A DNA stretch of 26,518 nucleotides from JAFDZV01 sp048594725 (lineage in GTDB: Bacteria > Bacteroidota > Ignavibacteria > OLB7), in contig JBMDXA010000219.1 of assembly GCA_048594725.1 (NCBI GenBank), forward strand, positions 1-26,518. Reading direction: 5' to 3'. Made by a program: the position numbers and the translations under genes. Of this stretch, positions 15,822-22,598 are shown piece by piece (position 1 is the first letter of the stretch; the number at the start of each line of letters is the position of its first letter). The notes under the pieces are model-generated. The model was not told the origin of the DNA and did no database searches. It was given only the letters and a program-made list of their open reading frames with translations.

Positions 15822-17165
15822 ATGAAGATCGCATATTTCGATTGTTTTTCTGGTATCAGCGGTGATATGGCCGTCGGCGCGCTGCTGGATGCGGGGGTGC
15901 CGCTGCGCGTGCTCGAAGAAGGGCTGGCGCGGCTTGGCCTGGGCCCCGAGAAGGTGCGCCTTGCGCTCGGTTCGGTGGTGCGCAGCCAGATCCATGCTAC
16001 GAAATTCGATGCGCTCTCGCCGGAGGGAAACCCGTTCGAGACGGCCGGGGCAGTCTCCGAAGAGACCCTCTCCGGTGAGATCGCCGGCAGAGATCATCAT
16101 CACGCCGACGGGCATGAGCATGCGCATCATCATACCCTCTATCACGCCGGCCAGCGCCACGATGGTGGCAGCTACGGCGAGATCGTGGAGCTGATCGGCC
16201 GGAGCACGCTGGCCGAGAACGTGAAGGAATGCGCCAGGGCCATCTTCAAGGAGATCGCGATAGCCGAGGCGCGCATCCATAATGTGACCGTCGAAGAGGT
16301 GCATTTCCATGAGGTGGGAGGGCTTGATTCCATCGCCGATGTGGTGTCGGTGGCGCTTTGCCTTGACCATCTGGGGATCGATGAAGTATACTCCGCGCCG
16401 GTTCCGCTGGGAACCGGGGGGATCATCCGGACGCAGCATGGTACCATGCCCCTGCCGGCGCCGGCCACGCTGGAGATCCTGAAGGGATATCCGGTGCTGC
16501 TGACATCCATCCCGTTCGAGCTTACCACTCCTACCGGGGCGGGCATCATCAAGGCGCTCTCGCGCGGCACCCTCGCCACCGAGCAGATGCAGGTGGACCG
16601 TATCGGCTTCGGGGCCGGAAGCCGCGAGTTGCCCGATCGCCCGAACCTGCTGCGGGTGGTGATCGGCGAGCTGATCGGCAACGAAGAGCATGATATGGTG
16701 ACGGTCATCGAGTCGAACATCGACGACATGAACCCGCAGGTCTATCCCTATCTGATAGAGCGGCTGCTGGAATCGGGGGCGTACGACGCCTATCTGACCC
16801 CCGTCATCATGAAGAAGGGGCGCCCCGGCATGGTGCTTACCGTGCTTGCGCCGGCCGGAGCGGTGGATGAGCTTACCAAGGTGATCTACCGCGAAACAAC
16901 CACGATCGGCGTCCGTTACCGGGAGATGAACCGCCGGAAGCTCCCGCGCGAGGAGATCCTGGTGCCCACCGAGTTCGGCCCGGTGCGGATGAAGAAGATA
17001 GAAACCCTGGATGGGCTGCGGATCGTCCCCGAATACGAGGAGGCCCGCCGCATAGCGCGCGAACGTGCCCTCCCGCTGCATGAGATCCTGGTGCGGCTGG
17101 ATGAGGTGGCGCGCAATCCGGAACATCTTGCGCATTTGCGGGAAGAGGGAGGGAGTGGGGATTGA
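15822..17165 (+). CDS. larC: Nickel-pincer cofactor biosynthesis protein LarC
   Basis: This 447-residue protein belongs to the family (formerly DUF111) that inserts nickel into the pyridinium dithiocarboxylate nucleotide to form the nickel-pincer cofactor of lactate racemase and related enzymes. Motifs seen are IAYFDCFSGISGDMAVGALLD at the start, a His-rich loop at about residues 90-105 (HHHADGHEHAHHH), VHFHEVGGLDSIADVV, LTTPTGAGIIKAL, ESNIDDMNPQVYPYL, and MKKGRPGMVLTVLAPA. Unlike the Lactobacillus gene, which is read through a programmed frameshift, both halves are in one frame here. No larB or larE lies in the window, so the rest of the pathway must be elsewhere. An in-frame ATG at 15792 is rejected because it overlaps the -7 box. 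Confidence 0.94.
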   Translation: MKIAYFDCFSGISGDMAVGALLDAGVPLRVLEEGLARLGLGPEKVRLALGSVVRSQIHATKFDALSPEGNPFETAGAVSEETLSGEIAGRDHHHADGHEHAHHHTLYHAGQRHDGGSYGEIVELIGRSTLAENVKECARAIFKEIAIAEARIHNVTVEEVHFHEVGGLDSIADVVSVALCLDHLGIDEVYSAPVPLGTGGIIRTQHGTMPLPAPATLEILKGYPVLLTSIPFELTTPTGAGIIKALSRGTLATEQMQVDRIGFGAGSRELPDRPNLLRVVIGELIGNEEHDMVTVIESNIDDMNPQVYPYLIERLLESGAYDAYLTPVIMKKGRPGMVLTVLAPAGAVDELTKVIYRETTTIGVRYREMNRRKLPREEILVPTEFGPVRMKKIETLDGLRIVPEYEEARRIARERALPLHEILVRLDEVARNPEHLAHLREEGGSGD

Positions 17166-17175
17166 CGATTTAGGG
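17157..17175. repeat. Short GATTGACGATT-type repeat after larC
   Basis: GGGATTGACGATTTAGGG overlaps the larC stop codon region and belongs to the same AT-rich repeat family as 10292-10326. Confidence 0.4.
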
Positions 17176-17220
17176 ATGTTCGACTGATGAGAACGTCCCC
17201 GGCGATGGTTCGGTCTATGA

Positions 17221-17967
17221 TTGATGATGAATGGAGGAGAGAGTGCCATGATTGGAGCTATGCGATCGTTGTCGGGGGGGAGCGCTGCGGCGCCGGAGCG
17301 GGGAGGAACGCGTCCGGTTGCCCATCTCCTCCTGTTTGCCCTTGCTACCGGGCTCTGCGTGGCTCTGCTGGCCGCGCGCATGCATTATACCGGCTCGCAC
17401 GGCTACAAATTTCTGGTCTGGAACCTTTTTCTCGCCTGGATTCCCTTTCTGGCCTCCTGGACCCTTTCGCTTCCGCGCAGGGTGCCGGCGGCGGTGCTGG
17501 TGGGGATCGGGGCAGTCTGGCTTGCCTTCTTTCCGAACGCGCCCTATATCGTCACCGATTTCATCCATCTGCGCAAGGCGGGGCCGGCGCCGGTCTGGTA
17601 TGATGCCATGCTGATAGCCTCGTTCGCCTGGACGGGGCTGGTGCTCGGGATCGTCTCGCTTCGCCAGATGCAGGCGCTGGTGCGGGAACGGCTGGGGGAG
17701 TTCGCCGGCTGGGCCTTTGCCGCGATCGCGCTCTGCCTGGGAGGGCTGGGAGTGTATCTGGGGCGGTTCGAACGATGGAACAGCTGGGATCTCCTGGTGC
17801 AGCCGCAGGCCATCCTGGGGGATGTGGCCGGGGCATTTCTCAACCCGCTGGCCCATCAGCGAACCATCGTCATCATACTGGTTTTTACAACTTTCCTCGC
17901 GGTAGCGTACCTGTTGACTTCTACTTTATTGGGTCAGCGTTTCGAACGCCGGGAGCGGAACTACTAG
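17221..17967 (+). CDS. DUF1361 integral membrane protein
   Basis: The protein has 248 residues and about six or seven membrane segments. DUF1361 signatures are strong: FLVWNLFLAWIPFLASW, WLAFFPNAPYIVTDFIHL, VWYDAMLIASFAWTGLVLG, and GVYLGRFERWNSWDLL near residue 180. The family has no known biochemical role. The start is uncertain among ATGs at 17221, 17224, 17227, 17248 and 17260; the region before PVAHLLLFALA is a soluble tail of 20-35 residues. It ends 12 bp before the UDP-glucose dehydrogenase gene, so the two are probably cotranscribed. Confidence 0.85.
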   Translation: MMMNGGESAMIGAMRSLSGGSAAAPERGGTRPVAHLLLFALATGLCVALLAARMHYTGSHGYKFLVWNLFLAWIPFLASWTLSLPRRVPAAVLVGIGAVWLAFFPNAPYIVTDFIHLRKAGPAPVWYDAMLIASFAWTGLVLGIVSLRQMQALVRERLGEFAGWAFAAIALCLGGLGVYLGRFERWNSWDLLVQPQAILGDVAGAFLNPLAHQRTIVIILVFTTFLAVAYLLTSTLLGQRFERRERNY

Positions 17968-17979
17968 TCTTACGGATAT

Positions 17980-19332
17980 ATGCCTTATACCATCGCTGTT
18001 GTCGGAACCGGCTATGTTGGCCTGGTTACGGGTGTCTGCTTCGCCGAGGGCGGCAATCAGGTGCATTGTGTCGATATCGATCCGCGCAAGATCGAGATGC
18101 TGGAGGCCGGGGAGGTTCCGATCTATGAGCCGGGACTGGATCTGCTTCTGGAGCGCAATATCCGCGAGCGCCGCATCAAGTTCACGCTCGATCTGGAAGG
18201 GGCGCTGCTGAAGTCGGATGTCGTGTTCCTCTGCCTGCCCACCCCTCCGGAGGAGGACGGTTCGGCCGATCTCCAGTATATCCTGGGCGTGGGAGCGCAG
18301 ATCGGCGAGATCCTGGCGCGCAACCCGGATGCCGGCTACAAGGTGCTGGTGGATAAGAGCACGGTTCCGGTGGGTACCAGCGAGCGGGTGTACGAGGCGG
18401 TGCGGCGCAATGCCCCGGAGGCCGATTTCGATATCGTCTCCAACCCGGAGTTTCTCCGCGAGGGCTATGCGGTAGAGGATTTCATGCGTCCGGAACGGGT
18501 GGTGATCGGCACCAGCTCGGAGCGGGCCGAGACGATCATGCGGGAGCTGTACGAGCCGTATGTGCGGAGCGGCAATCCCATCTACGTCATCAGCGAGCGG
18601 AGCGCCGAGGTTGCCAAGTATGCTGCCAATTCGTTCGTGGCGATGCGCATCTCGTTCATCAACGATATCGCCAACTTCTGCGAGCGCGTCGGGGCCGACA
18701 TCGACGACGTGCGGGCGGCCATCGGGTCGGATTCCCGCATCGGCAAGAAGTATCTTTATCCCAGCGTCGGGTACGGCGGAAGCTGCTTCCCGAAGGATGT
18801 GCGCGCCATTCTGAAGACCGCTTCCGATTATGATATGACCCTTCAGGTGATCGAGGCGGTGGAGCAGGTCAACAAGAAGCAGTCGGTGCATTTCTTCGAG
18901 AAGATCCGGAGCTATTTCGGCGGCGCGGTGGCCGGCCGGAAGATCGCCATCTGGGGGCTGGCCTATAAGGCCAATACCGACGATGTGCGGGAATCGCCGG
19001 CGTTCAGGATCATCGACCAGCTTCTGGATGCCGGTGCCGAGGTGGTGGCCTACGATCCGGAGGCGATGGAAGGTACCAGGCAGAGGTATGGCGGCCGCAT
19101 CCACTATGGCGCCGGCATGTACGAAACCCTCCGGGGCGCCGATGCACTGGTGATCCTCACGGAGTGGAACGAGTTCCGCAATCCCGATTTCGAGCGGCTG
19201 AACGAGTGCCTGAACAACCGTGTGATATTCGACGGACGGAATCTCTTCAACACCGACGAGGTGGCGGCCAAAGGCTTCACCTATTACTCGGTGGGACGGG
19301 CCACGACCGGGGCCGGCAAGGAAGTGGAGTAA
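17980..19332 (+). CDS. ugd: UDP-glucose 6-dehydrogenase
   Basis: This 450-residue cytosolic enzyme oxidises UDP-glucose twice to UDP-glucuronate using NAD, supplying precursors for capsule, exopolysaccharide or LPS sugars. The N-terminal NAD fold is IAVVGTGYVGLVTGVCFAEGG. Further motifs are FLCLPTPP, VLVDKSTVPVGTSERV, and NPEFLREGYAVEDFMRPERVVIG. AEVAKYAANSFVAMRISFINDIANFCE gives the conserved lysine and the dimer helix, GYGGSCFPKDV carries catalytic Cys269, and GLAYKANTDDVRESPA lies in the UDP-binding domain. Length and all key residues are normal. GDP-mannose dehydrogenase is the main alternative within the superfamily; overall sequence favours UDP-glucose. Confidence 0.93.
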   Translation: MPYTIAVVGTGYVGLVTGVCFAEGGNQVHCVDIDPRKIEMLEAGEVPIYEPGLDLLLERNIRERRIKFTLDLEGALLKSDVVFLCLPTPPEEDGSADLQYILGVGAQIGEILARNPDAGYKVLVDKSTVPVGTSERVYEAVRRNAPEADFDIVSNPEFLREGYAVEDFMRPERVVIGTSSERAETIMRELYEPYVRSGNPIYVISERSAEVAKYAANSFVAMRISFINDIANFCERVGADIDDVRAAIGSDSRIGKKYLYPSVGYGGSCFPKDVRAILKTASDYDMTLQVIEAVEQVNKKQSVHFFEKIRSYFGGAVAGRKIAIWGLAYKANTDDVRESPAFRIIDQLLDAGAEVVAYDPEAMEGTRQRYGGRIHYGAGMYETLRGADALVILTEWNEFRNPDFERLNECLNNRVIFDGRNLFNTDEVAAKGFTYYSVGRATTGAGKEVE

Positions 19333-19433
19333 TCGTATATTAATGTTTTAGTTGAGCTATTTGCGATCTGTGCTTGCAAGTAGCGGGGGTTTTTGTGTAA
19401 GTTGCGTTCCCCGTGATTATCACGCAAGCCTAC

Positions 19434-19829
19434 ATGAAGGACCTGCAGATCAAGAAACTCTACTACTCGATCAGCGAGGTCAGTAGAATGTTAGGGCTCG
19501 AACAATACGTCCTCCGGTACTGGGAGTCCGAGTTCGAGCAACTGCGGCCCCAGAAAAACCGTGCGGGCAACAGGATCTACACGGAGAAGGACATCGAGGT
19601 CGTAAAGCTGATCAAACGTCTCACGCGGGACGATCGCTATACGATAGAGGGGGCCCGGCAGGTGATGAAGGGGCTCTTCTCGGAGAACGGAACCCTGCAG
19701 AAGGAGAAGCTGGCGGAACTGAATGCCGCAACCGGTGTTCGTCCGGAGGAGCCCTCCCTGAAAGATTCCCTGAAGGTTCTGCGCGAGACGCTGATGCAGC
19801 TCCGCGCCAGACTGGATCTGGGAGAGTGA
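19434..19829 (+). CDS. MerR-family transcriptional regulator
   Basis: The protein has 131 residues. The MerR winged helix-turn-helix is at the N-terminus: YYSISEVSRMLGLEQYVLRYWESEFEQLRP, then a wing with NRAGNRIYTEKDIEVVKLIKRL and a coiled-coil stretch TRDDRYTIEGARQVMKGL. A variable C-terminal helix (residues 95-131) has no metal-binding cysteines, so it is not a metal sensor of the classical type. The ATG at 19434 is preferred; a GTG at 19413 would add seven residues before the domain. The gene stands between ugd and tRNA-Pro. Its targets are unknown. Confidence 0.88.
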   Translation: MKDLQIKKLYYSISEVSRMLGLEQYVLRYWESEFEQLRPQKNRAGNRIYTEKDIEVVKLIKRLTRDDRYTIEGARQVMKGLFSENGTLQKEKLAELNAATGVRPEEPSLKDSLKVLRETLMQLRARLDLGE

Positions 19830-19858
19830 AAGGGGCCAGCAGTATAAAATTTTCGGTT

Positions 19859-19932
19859 CGGAGCGTAGCGCAGCCCGGTAGCGCACTTCCTTGGGGTGGA
19901 AGGGGTCGTGGGTTCAAATCCCGCCGCTCCGA
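19859..19932 (+). tRNA. tRNA-Pro (anticodon GGG)
   Basis: All four arms fold. The acceptor is CGGAGCG (19859-19865) with CGCTCCG (19925-19931) and discriminator A. The D stem is GCGC/GCGC, and the anticodon stem CTTCC/GGAAG carries loop TTGGGGT, so the anticodon is GGG. The T stem is GTGGG/CCCGC with loop TTCAAAT. The total is 74 bases and the 3' CCA is not encoded. Confidence 0.97.
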
Positions 19933-19937
19933 CAAAA

Positions 19938-19968
19938 GAAAGCCAGTCGATCGTATCGGCTGGCTTTC
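19938..19968 (+). terminator. Terminator hairpin after tRNA-Pro
   Basis: GAAAGCCAGTCGAT (19938-19951) pairs with ATCGGCTGGCTTTC (19955-19968) with one G-T pair and a 3-base loop, six bases after the tRNA end. The following GTCGTTT is only weakly T-rich. Confidence 0.75.
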
Positions 19969-20079
19969 GTCGTTTATAGCAGCAGGGAAAGGGAAATGGC
20001 TGGCGAAGGGGAGGGCAGGCGTGCAATGCCGACTTCTGGCTTCTGATTCCCGGGCTTGATTGTTGCTATATTCGCCGCC

Positions 20080-20625
20080 ATGAAACAGCCGATCCTTCTC
20101 TCCCTGTTCGTCTTCCTTCTTGCCGGCTCCGCCGTGCGGGCCCAGAAGACCACCACCCATGCTCCGCTGGAGGTGATCCCACAGAACGCCGTGATGGTGA
20201 ATCTGGGAGGGCTGGCGCTCGATTACCTGAATGTCAGCTATTACCGTGGCCTCGACAGCAACCATGCGCTCGGTGCGTATGTGGGGTATCTCTATCATCT
20301 GGTGGGGAACGAGCAGATCGCGGGATATGGCTTCGGGCTTTCCTACCGCTATTATCCCGCCGGAAGGGCCATATCGCGGTTCTATTACAGTCCCACGATC
20401 GGCCTGCAGCGCGGCGATGTCATCAACGGGCAGAAGGATCGCGCTACCGGCGTGCTGGTCTCGGCGATGGTCGGCTGGCAGTGGTTCCCGGAGGAGATCT
20501 TCGCCGTGGGACTCGGGTTCGGCGTCAGGGCCATCCTGGGAGAGGGAACGTCCGATCCGGTTATCAGCAACGCGTTCGGCGCCTCGCCGGTCATCACGCT
20601 CGATCTGGGATATGGGTGGAGGTGA
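20080..20625 (+). CDS. Small outer-membrane beta-barrel protein (DUF3575-like)
   Basis: The protein has 181 residues. A signal peptide MKQPILLSLFVFLLAGSAVRA is cleaved before QKTTTHAP. The mature part has alternating strands typical of an 8-strand outer-membrane barrel: MVNLGGLALDYLNVSYYRGL, HALGAYVGYLYHL, GYGFGLSYRYYP, SRFYYSPTIGLQRGD, a VSAMVGWQWFPEEIFAVGLGFG hairpin, and a C-terminal ITLDLGYGW. The nearest family I can suggest is DUF3575 or a similar small porin-like group; the assignment is tentative and the role is unknown. The ATG at 20080 starts at the signal peptide. Another in-frame start at 20056 adds eight hydrophobic residues and is less likely. Confidence 0.75.
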   Translation: MKQPILLSLFVFLLAGSAVRAQKTTTHAPLEVIPQNAVMVNLGGLALDYLNVSYYRGLDSNHALGAYVGYLYHLVGNEQIAGYGFGLSYRYYPAGRAISRFYYSPTIGLQRGDVINGQKDRATGVLVSAMVGWQWFPEEIFAVGLGFGVRAILGEGTSDPVISNAFGASPVITLDLGYGWR

Positions 20626-20627
20626 TG

Positions 20628-20820
20628 GGATTTTCGATTGGCAACTATATACTCCAGCGACCCTGAGTTTGCACAGAATCCCACGCAAAGCCGCGAAGGC
20701 GCAAAGAAGAGTTCTTTCTTTGCGCCTTCGCGGCTTTGCGTGATGCATCTGGCATGGTTAGGTCTATTGTATATAGTCGCCTTTCGATTTTCGATTCCGG
20801 ATGATGGGGATTGGCGATTT
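20628..20820. repeat. Hairpin element inserted in a GATTTTCGATT array
   Basis: Reading left to right there are GATTTTCGATT repeat (20629-20639), GGCAACTATATAC (20640-20652), a perfect 27-bp inverted repeat beginning CACGCAAAGCCGCGAAGGCG (20682-20708, loop 20709-20715, right arm 20716-20742), GTATATAGTCGCC (20769-20781), and GATTTTCGATT repeats again (20782-20820). The two TATATA-containing 13-mers are inverted copies with one mismatch, so 20640-20781 is a 142-bp element with terminal inverted repeats. The arrays on both sides run in the same direction. It fills the gap between the barrel gene and the minus-strand TetR gene. Confidence 0.8.
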
Positions 20821-20934
20821 ACCGTTGGAAGAAAGGGAGTTGAGGGGTGATGGAATAATCCTCCACGGTCATTGCGTGCTCTCTCCGTTCTGATAGAGCA
20901 CGCATTTGCATTGGAAGATGGGCTACCGGACTTC

Positions 20935-21573
20935 TCAGCCTCCGGGCTCTTTCTTCAGCCCGTTCCACAACGTCTGCGTCACATTTCGCGCAAGCTGTTC
21001 CAGGGTCGTCTGCTCCTGATCCTCTCCCCGCAGATGCCCATCCAGCAGGAGCATCGCAAGGCCGTGAACGGTGGCCCAGGCGGCGCGCGCATATGCTCGC
21101 GGATCTCCCTGCCGGACAAGCCCCTGTTCCTGATAGCGCCCGATGGCGCCGAGCAGCATCCCGAAGGTCGCCGATGCGGTTTCCTCCAGCGATTGCGGGC
21201 GGTTACCGGACAGCTCCGGGCTGAACATGAGCCTGAATCTCGCCGGATGCCGCAACGCAAAGAGCACGTACGCCACGCCGGCCTCGCTGAGCCGGCTCTC
21301 CGAATCCGCCACCTCTGCCAGCCTCTTCTCGATAGCCTTTCCTAGTTCCCTGAAACCATCTTCGGCCAGAGCCGCCACCAGCGCCCCGCGATCGGCGAAG
21401 TGATGGTAGGGGGCGGTATGGCTTACCCCGGCACGCCGCGCAACGCCCCGGAGCGAGAGCTGTGCCGGGCCTTCCTGCTCCAGCAGTTCCAGACCGGCCT
21501 CCAGCAGCGAGCGCCGCAGATCGCCATGATGATAACGATCGGAGGATTTCCGACCCGGTTGTTTCTTCTGCAT
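20935..21573 (-). CDS. TetR/AcrR-family transcriptional regulator
   Basis: The protein has 212 residues. The N-terminal DNA-binding domain is plain: GDLRRSLLEAGLELLEQEG, then the helix-turn-helix LSLRGVARRAGVSHTAPYHHFADRGALVAAL (residues 40-70). The C-terminal ligand domain (about 80-205), with RFRLMFSPEL and an AAWATVHGLAMLLLDGHL helix, resembles the WHG/TetR_C_33 type. The ATG lies one base from a 41-bp near-perfect palindrome holding promoter-like sequences, which it probably binds. That implies self-regulation and control of the divergent DoxX-like gene. The ligand is unknown. Confidence 0.93.
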   Translation of the reverse strand: MQKKQPGRKSSDRYHHGDLRRSLLEAGLELLEQEGPAQLSLRGVARRAGVSHTAPYHHFADRGALVAALAEDGFRELGKAIEKRLAEVADSESRLSEAGVAYVLFALRHPARFRLMFSPELSGNRPQSLEETASATFGMLLGAIGRYQEQGLVRQGDPRAYARAAWATVHGLAMLLLDGHLRGEDQEQTTLEQLARNVTQTLWNGLKKEPGG

Positions 21574-21614
21574 CTTGACAGTGTAAAGATTATCGTTATC
21601 TTTGCACTGTCAAG
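21574..21614. promoter_or_regulatory. 41-bp palindromic operator with divergent promoters (tetR / doxX-like)
   Basis: CTTGACAGTGTAAAGAT (21574-21590) and ATCTTTGCACTGTCAAG (21598-21614) are inverted repeats with one mismatch in 17, around a 7-base centre. On the + strand TTGACA (21575-21580) is followed 16 bases later by TATCTTTG (21597-21604), a good TTG/TAnnTTTG promoter for the DoxX-like gene. The minus strand shows a symmetrical TTGACA and a weaker box. Binding by the adjacent TetR protein would block both. Confidence 0.85.
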
Positions 21615-21700
21615 ATAGTGATCCTCCGGAGGAACCTGCAACTCTTCGCGGAGAATGCCGGTGACCGACATTCAGCTGATCTCATCATAGCATCCGAACT

Positions 21701-22135
21701 ATGGCTCCTCTTATCGTGCTTGCCGCTTCCTTCCTGGTCTTTCTTGGGCTTGGCATCATCGGCGCCGGGTATTTCGCCCCCTGGGAGATGGCGGTGCGCT
21801 GGGCGATGGGGGTGATGTTCATCTTCACCGGCATCGCGCATTTTACGCGGACGCGGCAGGATATCATCCGGATGGTGCCGCCCCTCTTTCCCCGGCCCGC
21901 TCTTCTGGTTACGATCACCGGAGTGCTGGAGATCGCCGGGGGGATCGGGCTTGCGATTCCGGCGCTGGCCCCGATATCGGCGTACTGCCTGATCCTGCTG
22001 CTGGTCGCCATGTTCCCGGCCAATGTCCATGCAGCACGCGAGCGGCTGCCGGTCGCCGGCCATACCGCCATGCCGTGGCAGCCCCGTCTGGCCCTGCAGC
22101 TTCTCTGGATAGTGCTGTTGTGGATAGCTGTGTGA
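21701..22135 (+). CDS. DoxX-like integral membrane protein
   Basis: The protein has 144 residues with four predicted membrane helices: LIVLAASFLVFLGLGIIGAGYF, VRWAMGVMFIFTGIAHF, PALLVTITGVLEIAGGIGLAIP with the conserved GxLExxGGIGL, and YCLILLLVAMFPANVHAA. A further hydrophobic tail is LALQLLWIVLLWIAV. The MFIFTGIAHF and FPANVHAA segments are typical of the DoxX/DoxD-like family. The family has been linked to redox and sulfur-stress complexes in other bacteria, but nothing here shows a substrate. It is divergent from and probably repressed by the TetR protein. The ATG at 21701 leaves a leader of about 90 bases from the predicted promoter. Confidence 0.85.
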   Translation: MAPLIVLAASFLVFLGLGIIGAGYFAPWEMAVRWAMGVMFIFTGIAHFTRTRQDIIRMVPPLFPRPALLVTITGVLEIAGGIGLAIPALAPISAYCLILLLVAMFPANVHAARERLPVAGHTAMPWQPRLALQLLWIVLLWIAV

Positions 22136-22401
22136 TGGATGTTCGCATGGCGGGGAGACGGTGACCGATCAGGAGATCGCCGGCAACGGATATCCGGACG
22201 CCCAGCTTCCGATGCTCAACGGTTGGATTCCTGCCGGAAGGGAGGAAGGAACACCACCGGAACATCGGATGGCCCGCATGGGGTCATCCGGCGTTCCTGA
22301 TGATGATCGAGGGGATTCTCAACGTTCGCGGGCTGCCAGCATTTCCCCCGTGCCCGTGGACCGGCGCTGGCCCTCCTGTACGTTTGCCCCGCCTCTTCTC
22401 T
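22136..22401. other. Gene-free stretch after the DoxX-like gene
   Basis: No convincing gene. A hairpin of GGAACATCGGATG (22259-22271) and CATCCGGCGTTCC (22285-22297), 11 of 13 positions paired, could mark the end of the DoxX-like transcript. A + strand frame at 22161-22403 is judged chance. Confidence 0.45.
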
Positions 22402-22550
22402 AGAGGGGATTTCAATCGAGTTACGCCTTCTCAGACCAGGAAGAATGGGCCGCTCCTACGGAGCTTCCGGCAAGTGCGGGGCGGGTTGGTACTACAGATA
22501 GGTGCCCCCTACGGGGGCCACGACAGAGTAACCATAGTGAAATCCGCTCT
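22402..22550. repeat. 149-bp terminal-inverted-repeat element, copy 2 (REPIN/MITE-like)
   Basis: This is the second copy of the element at 10458-10609. The left end AGAGGGGATTTCAATCGAGT and the right end GTAACCATAGTGAAATCCGC are kept, as are the core GGGCCGCTCCTACGGAGCTT and the GTGCCCCCTACGGGGGCCAC hairpin. The spacer between the hairpins differs in length and sequence. It lies 48 bp from the stop of the minus-strand efflux gene, again at the 3' side of a gene. Confidence 0.82.
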
Positions 22551-22598
22551 AAGCTCTAAAAACTAAGCACTACTATCCTATTCTGCTTCTCACTACCT

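Noticed and set aside
15786..17381. A 531-codon minus-strand frame opposite larC
   Set aside because: It is a shadow of larC with no family resemblance; the larC motifs are unmistakable on the other strand.
17926..19104. A 392-codon minus-strand frame opposite ugd
   Set aside because: It is an antisense shadow; ugd shows all catalytic motifs.
19826..20059. A small + strand frame with a VAQPGSALPWGGRGRGFKSRRSD-like translation
   Set aside because: This is a familiar false protein from translating a tRNA gene; the region is tRNA-Pro.
22161..22403. An 80-codon + strand frame after the DoxX-like gene
   Set aside because: It has no domain, is Pro/Arg-rich, overlaps a hairpin and runs into the repeat element.
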